From Chromera velia (Eukaryota > Sar > Chromeraceae): a DNA stretch of 14,779 nucleotides. This document shows positions 6,513 to 14,779 of this stretch, one piece after another. Numbering within the stretch: the first letter of the stretch is position 1; each line of letters begins with the position of its first letter. The translations under genes and the position numbers were made by a program. Under the pieces are notes generated by a model. It worked only from the letters and a program-made list of their open reading frames with translations. It searched no databases and had not been told where the DNA came from. The DNA is taken from assembly GCA_018398765.1 (NCBI GenBank), contig JAHBMJ010002564.1:1-14779 (forward strand). Reading direction: 5' to 3'.

Positions 6513-6812
6513 AGTTGAGACATAGGGTGTCAGTCGTTCCGTCCGTGCACACGCAGGAAGGCCAAGCCGCGGGGCGGGCCGGGGGCAAGCCGTCGCGCGC
6601 GCCCTGGGCCGCAGGTGAATTCAATTAACGGCCGCGCGTGCATTCGATTCAGTGCCGCGCCGAGCGAATTTCAGCTCCGTCGAAATCATTTGACTTCATT
6701 GATTACTTCAAGCAACATCTGTTGGACTCTGCGTATGCTCTAGACTCACAGACTTCCCATAAAGAGCTCTGAAGGAAGAAAGCCGCCACACTCACTACTC
6801 TACTCCATTACT
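6513..6812 (+). repeat. 3' long terminal repeat
   Basis: Matches 4263-4551 apart from 16 substitutions (14 transitions, 2 transversions) and an extra CAGGAAGGCCA after CACACG. In 11 of the 14 transitions the 5' copy has A or T where this copy has G or C. Confidence 0.9.
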
Positions 6813-6817
6813 CTTAA
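6813..6817. repeat. target-site duplication, right (CTTAA)
   Basis: CTTAA follows the ACT end of the 3' LTR and matches 4258-4262. The next about 110 bp, up to the MITE, contain nothing recognisable. Confidence 0.8.
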
Positions 6818-6928
6818 TTACCAGGTTAACTTTAACTATTTAACACGACTCGCTAAACTAAATTTGCTTACTAGCTTGCTAATCATGTTCTTCAAGTTAT
6901 AGGCTTTGTTTACACTTCTACATTTCAT

Positions 6929-6936
6929 GTTTTGAA
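6929..6936. repeat. MITE target-site duplication, left (GTTTTGAA)
   Basis: GTTTTGAA directly precedes the left inverted repeat and recurs at 7434-7441 directly after the right one. The 8-bp length and the T at position 2 and A at position 7 fit the hAT target pattern nTnnnnAn. Confidence 0.85.
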
Positions 6937-7433
6937 TACACTGTGCTGTTAGGAGTAACTACCGGTCCTTTTCAGAAGGCTCTTGGTTACCATCAATTTG
7001 GTAACCGAAATTTGGTAACTGGCGGAGGCTGAGGAGACTACCGCTACTATGGTAATCTGGCCATATCTGGCTACAAATATATTGGATAAGGATTTAATAT
7101 AGGAGAAACACATCTTTAAAGACTGTGTACAACGTAAAAAAGATCCTTTTTAGACTTGTTTTGACTAAGTTGTTTCTATAATATCAAAAAAATGACTTTC
7201 ACGTACAGATATCTGTGGATATAAAAGATATTTGCAATACATCTATTTTTGGTACCTAATTTACCCACTAGTTTGTCCAGTTTAAAAGGACGATTACCAC
7301 TGTTTTAGCTACCAAAATAACGGTAATGAATGTGACTCTGCATGATTACCGTAACCATGGAAATGGTTACTAAGCGGTCTAACGGCCACCTGGATAACCA
7401 AACTAAGTTGGTTACTCCTAACAGCACAGTGTA
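6937..7433. mobile_element. hAT-type MITE (497 bp)
   Basis: Perfect 23-bp terminal inverted repeats beginning TACACTGTGCTG (6937-6959 and 7411-7433) are flanked by identical 8-bp duplications. No coding frame of note lies inside. About ten GGTAAC or GGTTAC words, in both orientations, cluster toward the two ends (for example 6985, 6999, 7013, 7346 and 7365). Subterminal motif clusters are typical of hAT transposons, where transposase binds them. Perfect repeats and an exact duplication argue for recent insertion. A Tc1/mariner reading with only TA as the duplication is possible but explains fewer matched bases. Confidence 0.9.
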
Positions 7434-7573
7434 GTTTTGAATTAAATTGAATTGAATTAAGGCGGTTAAAGCCAGTGAGCCACAATTTAGGCTCCGCTCT
7501 AGTTTTATTCTTAAAAATTAAATGATATATATCAAACTTCAAATGATTGATTTAGTTTATTCATAATCATAAT
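7434..7573. other. AT-rich flank after the MITE
   Basis: Starts with the right target duplication GTTTTGAA (7434-7441), followed by AATTGAATTGAATT-type sequence. No gene is seen. Confidence 0.6.
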
Positions 7574-7606
<33 letters not shown>

Positions 7607-7636
7607 TATATATGTATATATATATGTATGATATAT
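7574..7636. repeat. (TA)n microsatellite
   Basis: An alternating TA run with a few interruptions (TAATA, TATGTA) extending to about 7636. Confidence 0.9.
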
Positions 7637-8752
7637 GTTTGGTGCTTGAACAAGTGTCAGTAAATACAATGTCGATCTAATGTATATATAAATTTTTTAT
7701 TCAAGCACAGACGTACGAGAGCGCTTATGAAGACCAAACGTTACCTAGTAAAAAGTGTCTTTGGGACTTGCATCTATTTCTAGGTCTATATAATTAGAAT
7801 TTAATTATAAGAAATTGATTTCTAAGTTATGAGTAGATTACGAGCTTCAAATACTTTAAATGCCTTTCAACTACTATGATCTAAATTACTGCGCATGCAT
7901 GCTCTAACTTTCTTCAAATTATTCCTGAAATTACTTAAACTTCAAATTAATGTTGAAGCTAAAGCTGAAAGGACCTGCAAGATATTTTCCTGGATATTCA
8001 TTTTGAAAATGTATAATGTAAATAGCTTAATTTGCCGCTCCTTAAAATTTTTTTTTTTAATCTTTCTTTTTGTTCAATACTACTTAATACGGCCTCCTTG
8101 CAAAGGTACTGAAAGTACCAGTCCGCAAAAACGAATCCAATCACCCCTAAAGCGCTGAAGCAAACGGCCACAAACTCCCCACAGGATCTGAAATTGGATC
8201 TGTCTTTTTGTAAACTGTTACGACATGACGATGAGAAGAGAGTATCTCTTTGGGCCCTCTCTTCCCGAATGAATGCTGTCAAGAGTGCGTAGATGCGAGA
8301 AAGAAGAGGGGTCTGCACCCAGCCAAGAGAGCGCAGTGGACCCCGAAGCAACGACACGCAAAGAGGCCTGAATGCCTTCCCTCAGGGATCCAGCCTGCGA
8401 GAAGCGACGCACAGATTGTCATCTAATGTCGAACCAACGTTTTCACATGAGAGCAGACTGAGACGTTCAAGGATGTGGGTAGTCAGAAGAAGACGATGCA
8501 CTTGTGATGATGGAGGATGGAAGAGAAAAGAATCAAGCGAAAGTGGACAGGTTCCCTTGCCCTCTCTGCGCATTCATTCCGTGTTCTGTCTCTCGGGCTT
8601 ACACCAACGCATCGCATCGCATGTCGTGGCAGCCGTCTGGAAGTGCAATGACAATGCATGAATCTGTAGGTGACTCTTCATAAACAGTGTGAAGAGAGCA
8701 CCGGGCCGGATTTCTTGAAACTCTATGAAGCATGTCCACTCTCTTTCTTTCT
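7637..8752. other. gene-free stretch
   Basis: GTGCTTGAA (7642-7650) is repeated inverted at 7700-7708, and GTTTGGT (7637-7643) inverted at 7733-7739. Beyond that the DNA is AT-rich to about 8090 and of mixed composition after it. Short frames on both strands overlap one another around 8000-8660, and none has a recognisable domain. Confidence 0.5.
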
Positions 8753-8862
8753 GGAGGGAAGGGAAGGAGGCAGGAAAAAAGAAAGAAAGGAAGGAAGGAA
8801 GGAAGGAAAGAAGGGAAAAGGGGGGGGGGAAAGGAAAGAAGGAAGGAAGGAAGAACAGAAAA
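8753..8862. repeat. (GGAA)n purine tract
   Basis: About 110 bases almost wholly of A and G, with clean GGAA units at about 8788-8808 and 8838-8853 and a run of nine to ten G near 8820. Frames across it are simple-sequence artefacts. Confidence 0.95.
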
Positions 8863-8878
8863 GGCCCATTCCTTCTCC

Positions 8879-8908
8879 AGACACACAAGACACACGCAAA
8901 CACATACA

Positions 8909-8940
<32 letters not shown>

Positions 8941-8962
8941 TACACACACACATATACACAAG
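8879..8962. repeat. (CA)n microsatellite
   Basis: CA dinucleotides with occasional AT or AG interruptions. The longest clean run is 8916-8940. It follows the purine tract after 16 bp. Confidence 0.95.
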
Positions 8963-11174
8963 GGGGTCTCAGAGAGTACTTAGCTACACAATAAAACTGA
9001 CCGCATTCAATGCTCCCTTCTCTCCAAGGTCTGTGCGATCTTCCTCAGCTCCTGTCTGGTCATGCATTCGAAATGTCTCAAGAGCTCCCAAGCTGAAATC
9101 CTGCAACAGATGAACAGACATTGGGTCAGGATTGACGCATGTCCGATGCTGCATGATTTGTCTGTAGTAGATTCGAGATTGAATGACACCAAGCTGTGCC
9201 TGACAAGAAAACTAGTCAGTGTGGAGGGTCCGACCACAACAGGGTTTGCTCTAGTAGACTGTGAACGTCAGAGGTTGAAAGCAAAAGCGTTTGTGAAGAG
9301 ATCGATCAGAGAGCAGAGAGCTGTTGGCAAAGTGAGGATCGAGAGAAAAGACACGACAAGGCAGTATGCCAGGACTGCGCGAAAACCTTTCAATCCGCAT
9401 GTCTGAGGTCTTTCACTGATACACAAAGTTCGAACTTGTGCACATGGCTATCATTTCCCAGCCAACGGGAAGTCAAAAAAACAGAAAAGCAACCGAGCGT
9501 ACCTCGCCCACTCTTTGTCCAGAATCTTTGCACAGAGGCGTGGAGAGGATGTATGAAAAGGTCAGAAAACCTGCAGACGGATGGAAGTAAATGCGGAGAG
9601 AGAGAGGGGTGGTTGCCGTCAAACAAAAGTCGAGCAGGCTTCGAACGACCCCGCATGCAGTCTTCCGAAGGGCATTCAATTCAAGAGGATCGGTCAAAAA
9701 TTGGCCAGAAGAAGAGTCGAGGGAAGGAAGCAAGCATACGAAGGCTCAGCACCCACTAGAGTCCCGAACTGACTCGTGAAGACATCTTTCTCCTCTTCAA
9801 CCTCCGAACCTCTGACGTAAATGCGTGTGATATTTTTGTACCTCTGCAGGCACCATTTCACGAAATCATATTGTGAGGAGGAGGACACGATCAAGATAAT
9901 CAAGCATTGAAACATGATGGGGCACAAACACGAAATGAGAGCACGATGAGCCTCGGATGAGGGTCAAGTGCGGGGTGCTGACCAGTGTGTCCTACATGGG
10001 CATCGGGGTACCAGACTGAAAGAGTGCGTCCAGGGCGGGATCCGAAACCTGCAGGTCAACAGGAGAAGGACACGAAAGAGCCGGTATTTTGAATCAGGAT
10101 TGAAGAAGCGTGGATGTATGAAGACGCACTTTGCGTTGTACTTGGAGCGTTCGCTTTCCTCATTGGTGCCATTGAACGACATGAAAGCAGAAGAAACAGA
10201 GACAACCAGGATTTCCCGCAACCTTCTTTCAGAGCACGGATGGAATCTGGAAGTAGACGGAGCAAAATCTTTGCTACTCAGGCTGAAAGCTGCCCAGACA
10301 AGCTGCCGTGTATCGTGCTACAAGATTTCTTTGGCGATTTGAAATTGGGCTGCGTTGCCCACATTCACTGGTGCAATAGAAGGATTTCGAGTGAGTTGCT
10401 GAAAAACTGGTTTGTGGACTGCATGTGCACTGCAGACATCTGCGCATTACATGCCCTATCTCCTCCTTGATCCAAGATTCTGTGTCAAACTAGACGCCTT
10501 GCAGGCATCCAAGGACAATGAGAGCTTCTACAACCCACAGAAGGAGGAAAGTTGCTGCGCAATGTTTGCTGACCTGTGTTTCCGCACGAGAAGACCGGGG
10601 AATCTCTCTTGCCGCCTGGGTGTCTACCGTGCTACTCGTCTCTTCTGCACAGACATCATGGAGAAAGGTGCTTTAGTTTCTCTCTGCATACTCGTAGGGA
10701 CAAATAGGTAAATGAAAGGCGAGGTTGTTGCCCGGAGAGACTTGGGTGATTTCCTAAGGATGTGGGACTTCGTGTCGCAGCTCTCAATTCCAATGAAAGC
10801 AACTGACGTCTTTTCATTGTTAAACCTTTTTGGTGCTCTTCTGATGGGGCAGAGAGATGTTTAGAGGCTGATTTCAATTGGCACAAAGGTTCAACAAGCT
10901 TCAACTTTGTAACAGAGGTCTTGCAGAAGCCGCCAATCACGACCCTCTATGTATATATACAGGAAACAGAGTCCTCTGTCATCGACGTTTGTTTCAGCTC
11001 TGCACCTGAAGAATCCTTTGTCTTGACACGGACAACAGACACTTATATAGAATTCGGTTCTCCTCAGTGAGAGGCGCAGGCAGAGAAACAGCGCTCAGAA
11101 AAAAAAAAAAAACGGACTTTCTCTTCGACCAGCGCGGGCGATTGGTATGTTGATCGACACTGAGTGTTGCATTG
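8963..11174. other. unassigned stretch with many short overlapping frames
   Basis: Composition is balanced and short open frames occur on both strands, but none is long and none carries a family signature I trust. Two fragments look somewhat protein-like. One is on the minus strand at 9694-9927 (containing YDFVKWCLQRYKNITRIYVR). The other is on the plus strand at about 10412-10711 (containing HYMPYLLLDPRF). An A14 run lies at 11099-11112. An intron-rich gene cannot be excluded by eye. Confidence 0.4.
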
Positions 11175-11435
11175 TCATATGTCGTATGCTGCTTTGCGTG
11201 CGTCAATGCAACACACGATGCGTGCGGCCTCCCGCGCCCATGCATGCAAGTCGTCGCACGATATGGCCCCAGAAAGCGTAGCGTGGGGCACTTCGAAAAT
11301 GCAAATCCCTGAGCCTACATGCAGCTCGGAGTAGAATTGACACCCCAGAAAGTCGCGGTGATCAGCTGGTCTAGAAAAGCCAGATGCCTCTGCATGCGCC
11401 ACCAAAATTCCAAACGAAACAATTTCATGCTGCAT
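11175..11435 (-). CDS. possible small hypothetical protein
   Basis: An 86-residue frame begins ATG CAG CAT just inside a (TA)n tract and ends at TGA 11175-11177. The translation begins MQHEIVSFGILVAHAEASGF and has a mixed, non-repetitive composition with four Cys. I recognise no domain. A 51-codon ATG-started frame on the plus strand (from about 11179) overlaps it, so strand choice is weak. It may be an exon, a pseudogene or chance. Confidence 0.2.
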   Translation of the reverse strand: MQHEIVSFGILVAHAEASGFSRPADHRDFLGCQFYSELHVGSGICIFEVPHATLSGAISCDDLHAWAREAARIVCCIDARKAAYDI

Positions 11436-11440
11436 ATATA

Positions 11441-11471
<31 letters not shown>
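11433..11471. repeat. (TA)n microsatellite
   Basis: TATATATATAATTA followed by an uninterrupted TA run. Confidence 0.9.
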
Positions 11472-12410
11472 TGAATTGAGTGACTGAGAAACGTATTGAA
11501 AATTAAGCAGAGCACAAGATCGCTTCTGTACTAGTCGCTTCTTCTACTGAACTGTGCGTCGGCAGTCGCTGTGAATTTTTTTTGTCCAAAAGTTCTTTGG
11601 CTACCTCAACCACCTAGTTGTTGTTGCCGTCTCCCCAGGCTGTCTTCATACATTAAAGATTGCATACTCACGATGGCGCTTGCCTACGCTTGCCATAATA
11701 CTTCATGTTTATTATGCCGTTGGATTCCTTTAGTTTGTGTGCCTCGCTTTCCAAGTTACAAAAAGCTCTTTTTGAGTCAAAAACAGGACGGGGAGGCTGC
11801 TGTGGAGGTAGGTGAAGTGTATGCATGTCTGTTTTAGAATTTACATGTCTATCAATGAATAATCTCTGCGTCTCTTCTGACCTCTGTGTCTTTTCACTTC
11901 ACGATATACACTGCATATATATCCGCACTTTACTCTGTTTGCATTCATTGCCTTTGCAGCCTCTCTTTGCTCTGTGGCGTTTCTGCGGGTCCATATATTT
12001 ATTCTCTCTGCATCAGGTCGTCTTTTCTCGTTCTTTGAATCAGTTGAATATGTATTTATATAATCATACTAGGGTTGCGCATACTATATATTATTTTAGA
12101 TACAGTATTGTTCAGTATTGTTTTAGCTATGATGTATCTCATAATGAGTCGCCATCTGAGACAAGTATCCGCGCGCGTCCAAGTGATAAATTCCTTTATT
12201 TTCGGCCGGCAAATCCTAAATGTCAGTGGAGACGCAACAGGAAACAAACTTCTTTTCTAGCTGGGAGGTCGTCTAGGAATGACATTTCCTTTATGCTGTC
12301 TGAAAGAGATCTTAGAATCTATGTTTTTATATCATATAATTTCTGTGGTCCACAGCCTTAAGCTCCTCCTGTCTGTTGTCCTCTTTTGCACGCTCTTCTG
12401 GTCCTCTGCA
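11472..12410. other. gene-free stretch upstream of the broken Gag-like gene
   Basis: Pyrimidine-rich in places (11570-11640 and 11860-12010). It contains a short tandem CAGTATTGTT duplication at about 12101-12121. I looked here for a 5' LTR that would match sequence downstream of 13085 and found none by eye. Confidence 0.5.
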
Positions 12411-13085
12411 ATGGCGACCAAAGAGCTTGTCTTTTCCAAAACTGTCCCCCCTCTCCGTAAAGATTTTCCCACCCAGTCTGCATGGTTCGAGTCCTTGCAG
12501 ATCTGGCTGGAGTTTACATGCTCTCTCGAAGGGGCGAAGGGGTTTGTGGGTGCCCTCCTTCTATAAATGAAAGAGTCCGATCCTGCTTTGTTTGAGCTCT
12601 TCAAAGCAGAGTACAATGAAGTATTGGCTACAAAAAAGTGGCCTGAGTAGACAGTTCCCGCTCCTGCTGCTCAATCTGCTGGAGGCACCCCGAACACTAC
12701 ACCCCCTGCACCTGAGAGCGACGAGGACTTCCGTTTGCGCCTCGTCACGTACCTTAAGGTCACCTTCCTCACCTCTGTTGCCAAGAATTCGTCCACCCCG
12801 TCTCCAGAGAGAAGGCGGGTTCTCATCCAGAACTACATGATCCACTTCAAGAAAAAGGCTCTGCTGGGGCTCTCTCCGTACGAGCTTTACAAAGGATTCT
12901 CCACTCTTGTCACCACTGCAGGGAAATTGCTGGACATGTCTGATAGGGATCTTGGTGAGTACTTTGGTTCCTATCTCCCCTTTGATGTGCAGCAGTTTGC
13001 TGCTAATCAAGGCACACCAGAAGTTGCCCTGCAGAATGGAAAGTATGTTTCGGTAAGACAGTCTTGGCACCGATGGAAGGAATGA
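12411..13085 (+). pseudogene. decayed Gag-like gene related to the 4614-6167 protein
   Basis: One continuous frame from the ATG at 12411 (MATKELVFSKTVPPLRKDFP) to the TGA at 13083-13085, 224 codons, is interrupted only by TAA at 12564-12566 and TAG at 12648-12650. There is no frameshift. The segments on both sides of each stop are protein-like and read on smoothly, including a Pro/Ala/Thr-rich linker (codons 81-101). Residues 13-41 align without a gap to residues 21-49 of the intact Gag-like protein: PPxR, then A, an aromatic, I/M-W-x-E, and L-x-G. Codons 107-145 share F..RL, FL...A and KAL..(G/D)LS..E with its residues 96-151. It stops far short of the relative's basic region, and no LTRs, polymerase or integrase are found nearby. 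A GTAAGA splice-donor-like word near 13052 leaves open an unspliced exon. Confidence 0.55.
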
Positions 13086-13419
13086 CTCTCAGGGAAGGAA
13101 TGGCTCTTGATGGACTCTCTGTTACTATCATTTTTGCGGTCTGTGTTCAGGCGTTTTGTTGAATTCCCTTGCACGGATATCTCCTTCGATCCTGCTTTTC
13201 CCTCTGGGGTCCGGGACAATTGAGGAGAACTGTCGAGATCCCCTGGTCATTCGTTGAAGGGAGGAGAGGAACTGCGAACGGGGTGAGATCGATCAGCTCT
13301 GGGGCCTCGATCCATGAGGAGATCCGCTGAGGTCTGAGTTTTGTTTCTGTTGAATTGTTTTTTTTTTTTTTGTGGGCTCCTCACTAATCACCCACTCTGC
13401 TTTCATTGTCTCGTACGGA
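13086..13419. other. gene-free stretch
   Basis: No coding frame of note. It contains a purine-rich word GAAGGGAGGAGAGGAA (about 13256-13271) and a T14 run at about 13358-13371. Confidence 0.5.
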
Positions 13420-13422
13420 AGA

Positions 13423-13617
13423 GCGATCAGTTCGGCTCAACGGCGAAAAGCCTGATGGTTGAAACGGATTGATTACCCGACCAAGCAGGATACGTACGTC
13501 ACCAATCATCCCCTTCTCTTTCCTACATTATTTTGTATGACGTGCGGTTGGGCGGTCAGTCCGGATCCTGGTGAGAGCCAAATGGTTGAGACGGATTGAT
13601 GACCCGACCGAGCGGCC
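13423..13617 (+). repeat. diverged direct repeat pair, about 127 bp apart
   Basis: Two copies of roughly 65-70 bp begin at about 13423 (GCGATCAGTTCGG) and 13552 (GCGGTCAGTCCGG). The best-conserved part is TGGTTGA-purine-ACGGATTGAT-T/G-ACCCGACC at 13456 and 13583. The copies are separated by unrelated sequence. They could be an old tandem duplication or paired sites. No function is evident. Confidence 0.7.
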
Positions 13618-14155
13618 CGGAGTGGGGTGCATGCGTGCAGAATTGCTGTCTGACGGCGAAGCAGTTGCATTTCTTGGGCATCGATCAGACTTCTGATTCT
13701 GTTATGCTTCACTCATTGGCGTGTCCGTTTACTCATTGTTTCCCCTCTTTTGTTTGCTCTTGTTTTCGTTTGATGTCGAAAGTGTTCGGCTCTTGTCTAT
13801 CTCGACTGTTTGGCGTGTCATGCATTAAACTTTTTCATGTCTCTCGTTTCCGTGTTTGTCTCATTTGTGTAGGGCGCTTGCTCGCTCGCTCGTGTCTCAT
13901 GGGGATGTAAAGGAAGGGGGGGGGAGGCGTAGTAGCGTAAGACCCTCCTTGCGTGTGTCCGCTTGGCCTCCCTCCAGTGTACGGTTTGGGAATCTTCCTC
14001 CAGGTTTGCCCCCCCCCCTCCCTGTCTGTAGCCTTTCTTCATCTCTCTGACAGGTCAACTCCTCTGGCGGCGGTGGTTGGGGATGCAGACCTTCCCGGGA
14101 TGAAGGGGGGGGGGCGAGGGGTGATGGCTACAATGGCGGCCGGCTTTCCTTCTCG
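13618..14155. other. gene-free stretch with G and C runs
   Basis: Holds homopolymer runs (G9-10 near 13916, C9-10 near 14010, G9 near 14106) and T-rich sequence near 13720-13870. No protein-like frame is supported. Confidence 0.5.
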
Positions 14156-14224
14156 GTGAGTCAGTCAGCCAGGCAGTGAGTCAGTTGCCTAGTAGGTCAG
14201 TTGCAGTTTGACTCGAGTCAACTG
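14156..14224. repeat. cluster of TGAGTCA-like words ending in a palindrome
   Basis: Within 70 bp, TGAGTCAGTCAG, TGAGTCAGTTGCC and GGTCAGTTGC follow one another. They end in TTGACTCGAGTCAA (14208-14221), a perfect 14-bp palindrome that extends to CAGTT/AACTG arms with one bulged T. GAGTCA and its complement are the shared core. Confidence 0.6.
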
Positions 14225-14763
14225 GTTGGTTGATTGCCAATGGATGCATGGGTGTTTGTTCTGAGCCTAGTTGGGACGCTGGCCGTCTGATCTCACTCAC
14301 AAGCAAACAAAGTCGATCAATGAACCTGGTTCAGAGGACGTCTGCGGTCCTGGCAGCTGAAGTATTCCTTCAAGATTCTGACGTACGCATGCTCCATCTC
14401 ATCGCATCCCATCGCATCGATCTGATCTGTATCGGCATGCGCTTGTTGGTGGGGTGCGAACACAGAAGAAAAGAGAAGGGAAGAGAAGTGAAGGGAAGGG
14501 CACATTCATCCATTCTTTCCCCTACTCATACACCCACACACCTACTCATCCATCCGTCGTCCGGTGCAGACATTCAAATAACAAACCAGTCAGTGTAGAG
14601 GAGAGAGAATGATAAAAGTGGGAGCAGCATTTATACTCAGAATCGCAGGGGGATTTTCAGAGCAAATGAGCAGAGATGTGATGTATATGGGGGGTATGGA
14701 GTGGAGAAGGATGTATCTATCTGTATGTGCATAGTTTTTTTCTCTATGCAGGGTCACTCTCTT
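14225..14763. other. gene-free stretch to window end
   Basis: Includes a purine tract (about 14463-14499) followed by CATCC and CACA-rich sequence (14506-14560). No frame with a recognisable domain. Confidence 0.5.
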
Positions 14764-14777
14764 CCCCCCCCCCCCCC
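14764..14777. repeat. C14 homopolymer
   Basis: Fourteen C in a row at the window end, equivalent to a G run on the other strand. Confidence 0.95.
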
Positions 14778-14779
14778 TT

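Larger units (their letters stand above)
4263..6812 (+). mobile_element. Gag-only LTR retrotransposon (TR-GAG-like, non-autonomous)
   Basis: Direct repeats of 289 bp (4263-4551) and 300 bp (6513-6812) bound a 1,961-bp interior. CTTAA duplications lie immediately outside, and a purine tract GAGGGGGGG (6504-6512) sits right before the 3' LTR. The interior has a single long frame (4614-6167) with no protease, reverse transcriptase, RNase H or integrase anywhere. Non-autonomous elements carrying only a gag gene have been described in plants as TR-GAG. This fits that architecture, but its lineage is unknown. The LTR termini are AGT...ACT instead of the canonical TG...CA. No convincing primer-binding site starting TGG follows the 5' LTR; the sequence there is GCGGTTAACAGG. 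The LTRs differ by 16 substitutions (about 5.5%) and one 11-bp indel, so the copy is not recent. Confidence 0.88.

Noticed and set aside
6937-7433. Tc1/mariner MITE with a TA target duplication.
   Set aside because: TA is part of the ends, but the longer GTTTTGAA match outside a perfect 23-bp repeat explains more and fits hAT.
8574-9113. Several open frames on both strands encoding Cys/Val, Thr/His or Gly/Lys/Arg repeats.
   Set aside because: They are translations of the GGAA and CA simple repeats.
571-13085. Ciliate-like genetic code, because the frames at 571, 1558, 4614 and 12411 all end in TGA while the internal stops are TAA or TAG.
   Set aside because: The long intact frames (493 and 517 codons) contain many Gln codons but no TAA or TAG, which a reassigned code would use often. 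Four TGA ends can occur by chance.
12300-13300. LTRs around the broken Gag-like gene.
   Set aside because: I compared the upstream and downstream flanks by eye and found no direct repeat of useful length. The purine word near 13256 is not followed by any sequence seen upstream.

Overview
This is a stretch of eukaryotic nuclear DNA that is rich in mobile elements and poor in genes. The signs are several kinds of microsatellite (GTCT, CAT, TA, CA and GGAA units), long homopolymer runs, a non-LTR reverse transcriptase, an LTR retrotransposon and non-autonomous DNA transposons. Nothing resembles operon structure, and I recognise no host housekeeping gene, tRNA or rRNA. The mix suits a large repeat-rich genome of a protist or alga, but I cannot name the organism. 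The standard genetic code is adequate for the long frames. 

Layout. 1-421: microsatellite and pyrimidine-rich flank. 422-1162: a 741-bp element with 19-bp terminal inverted repeats (one mismatch) and near-identical 8-bp flanking repeats. It encloses a hidden, broken coding frame (571-867) of unknown function. 1558-3039: a long open frame encoding the C-terminal part of a LINE-type reverse transcriptase, starting just before the YADD catalytic box. A strong foldback lies at its left border, and a 3' stem-loop and (CAT)n tracts lie downstream. 3323-4257: gene-free, with a small family of GC-rich degenerate motifs in AT-rich DNA. 4263-6812: a complete small LTR retrotransposon. It has LTRs of 289 and 300 bp, a CTTAA target duplication, a polypurine tract and one 517-aa Gag-like frame, but no protease, reverse transcriptase, RNase H or integrase. 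6937-7433: a 497-bp hAT-type MITE with perfect 23-bp inverted repeats and an 8-bp target duplication. 7434-12410: mostly microsatellites and unassigned DNA. 12411-13085: a decayed second Gag-like gene with two in-frame stops, apparently a distant relative of the Gag at 4614. 13086-14779: unassigned, with one diverged direct-repeat pair and a cluster of TGAGTCA-like motifs. 

How the parts relate. The Gag-only LTR element must have borrowed its polymerase and integrase from an autonomous partner not present here. The MITE and the left inverted-repeat element likewise carry no transposase. The LINE fragment is a 5'-truncated copy of the kind left by target-primed reverse transcription. The most unusual items are the Gag-only element with AGT...ACT termini and an intact frame despite diverged LTRs, its broken relative 6 kb away, and the unidentified coding frame inside the left inverted-repeat element.
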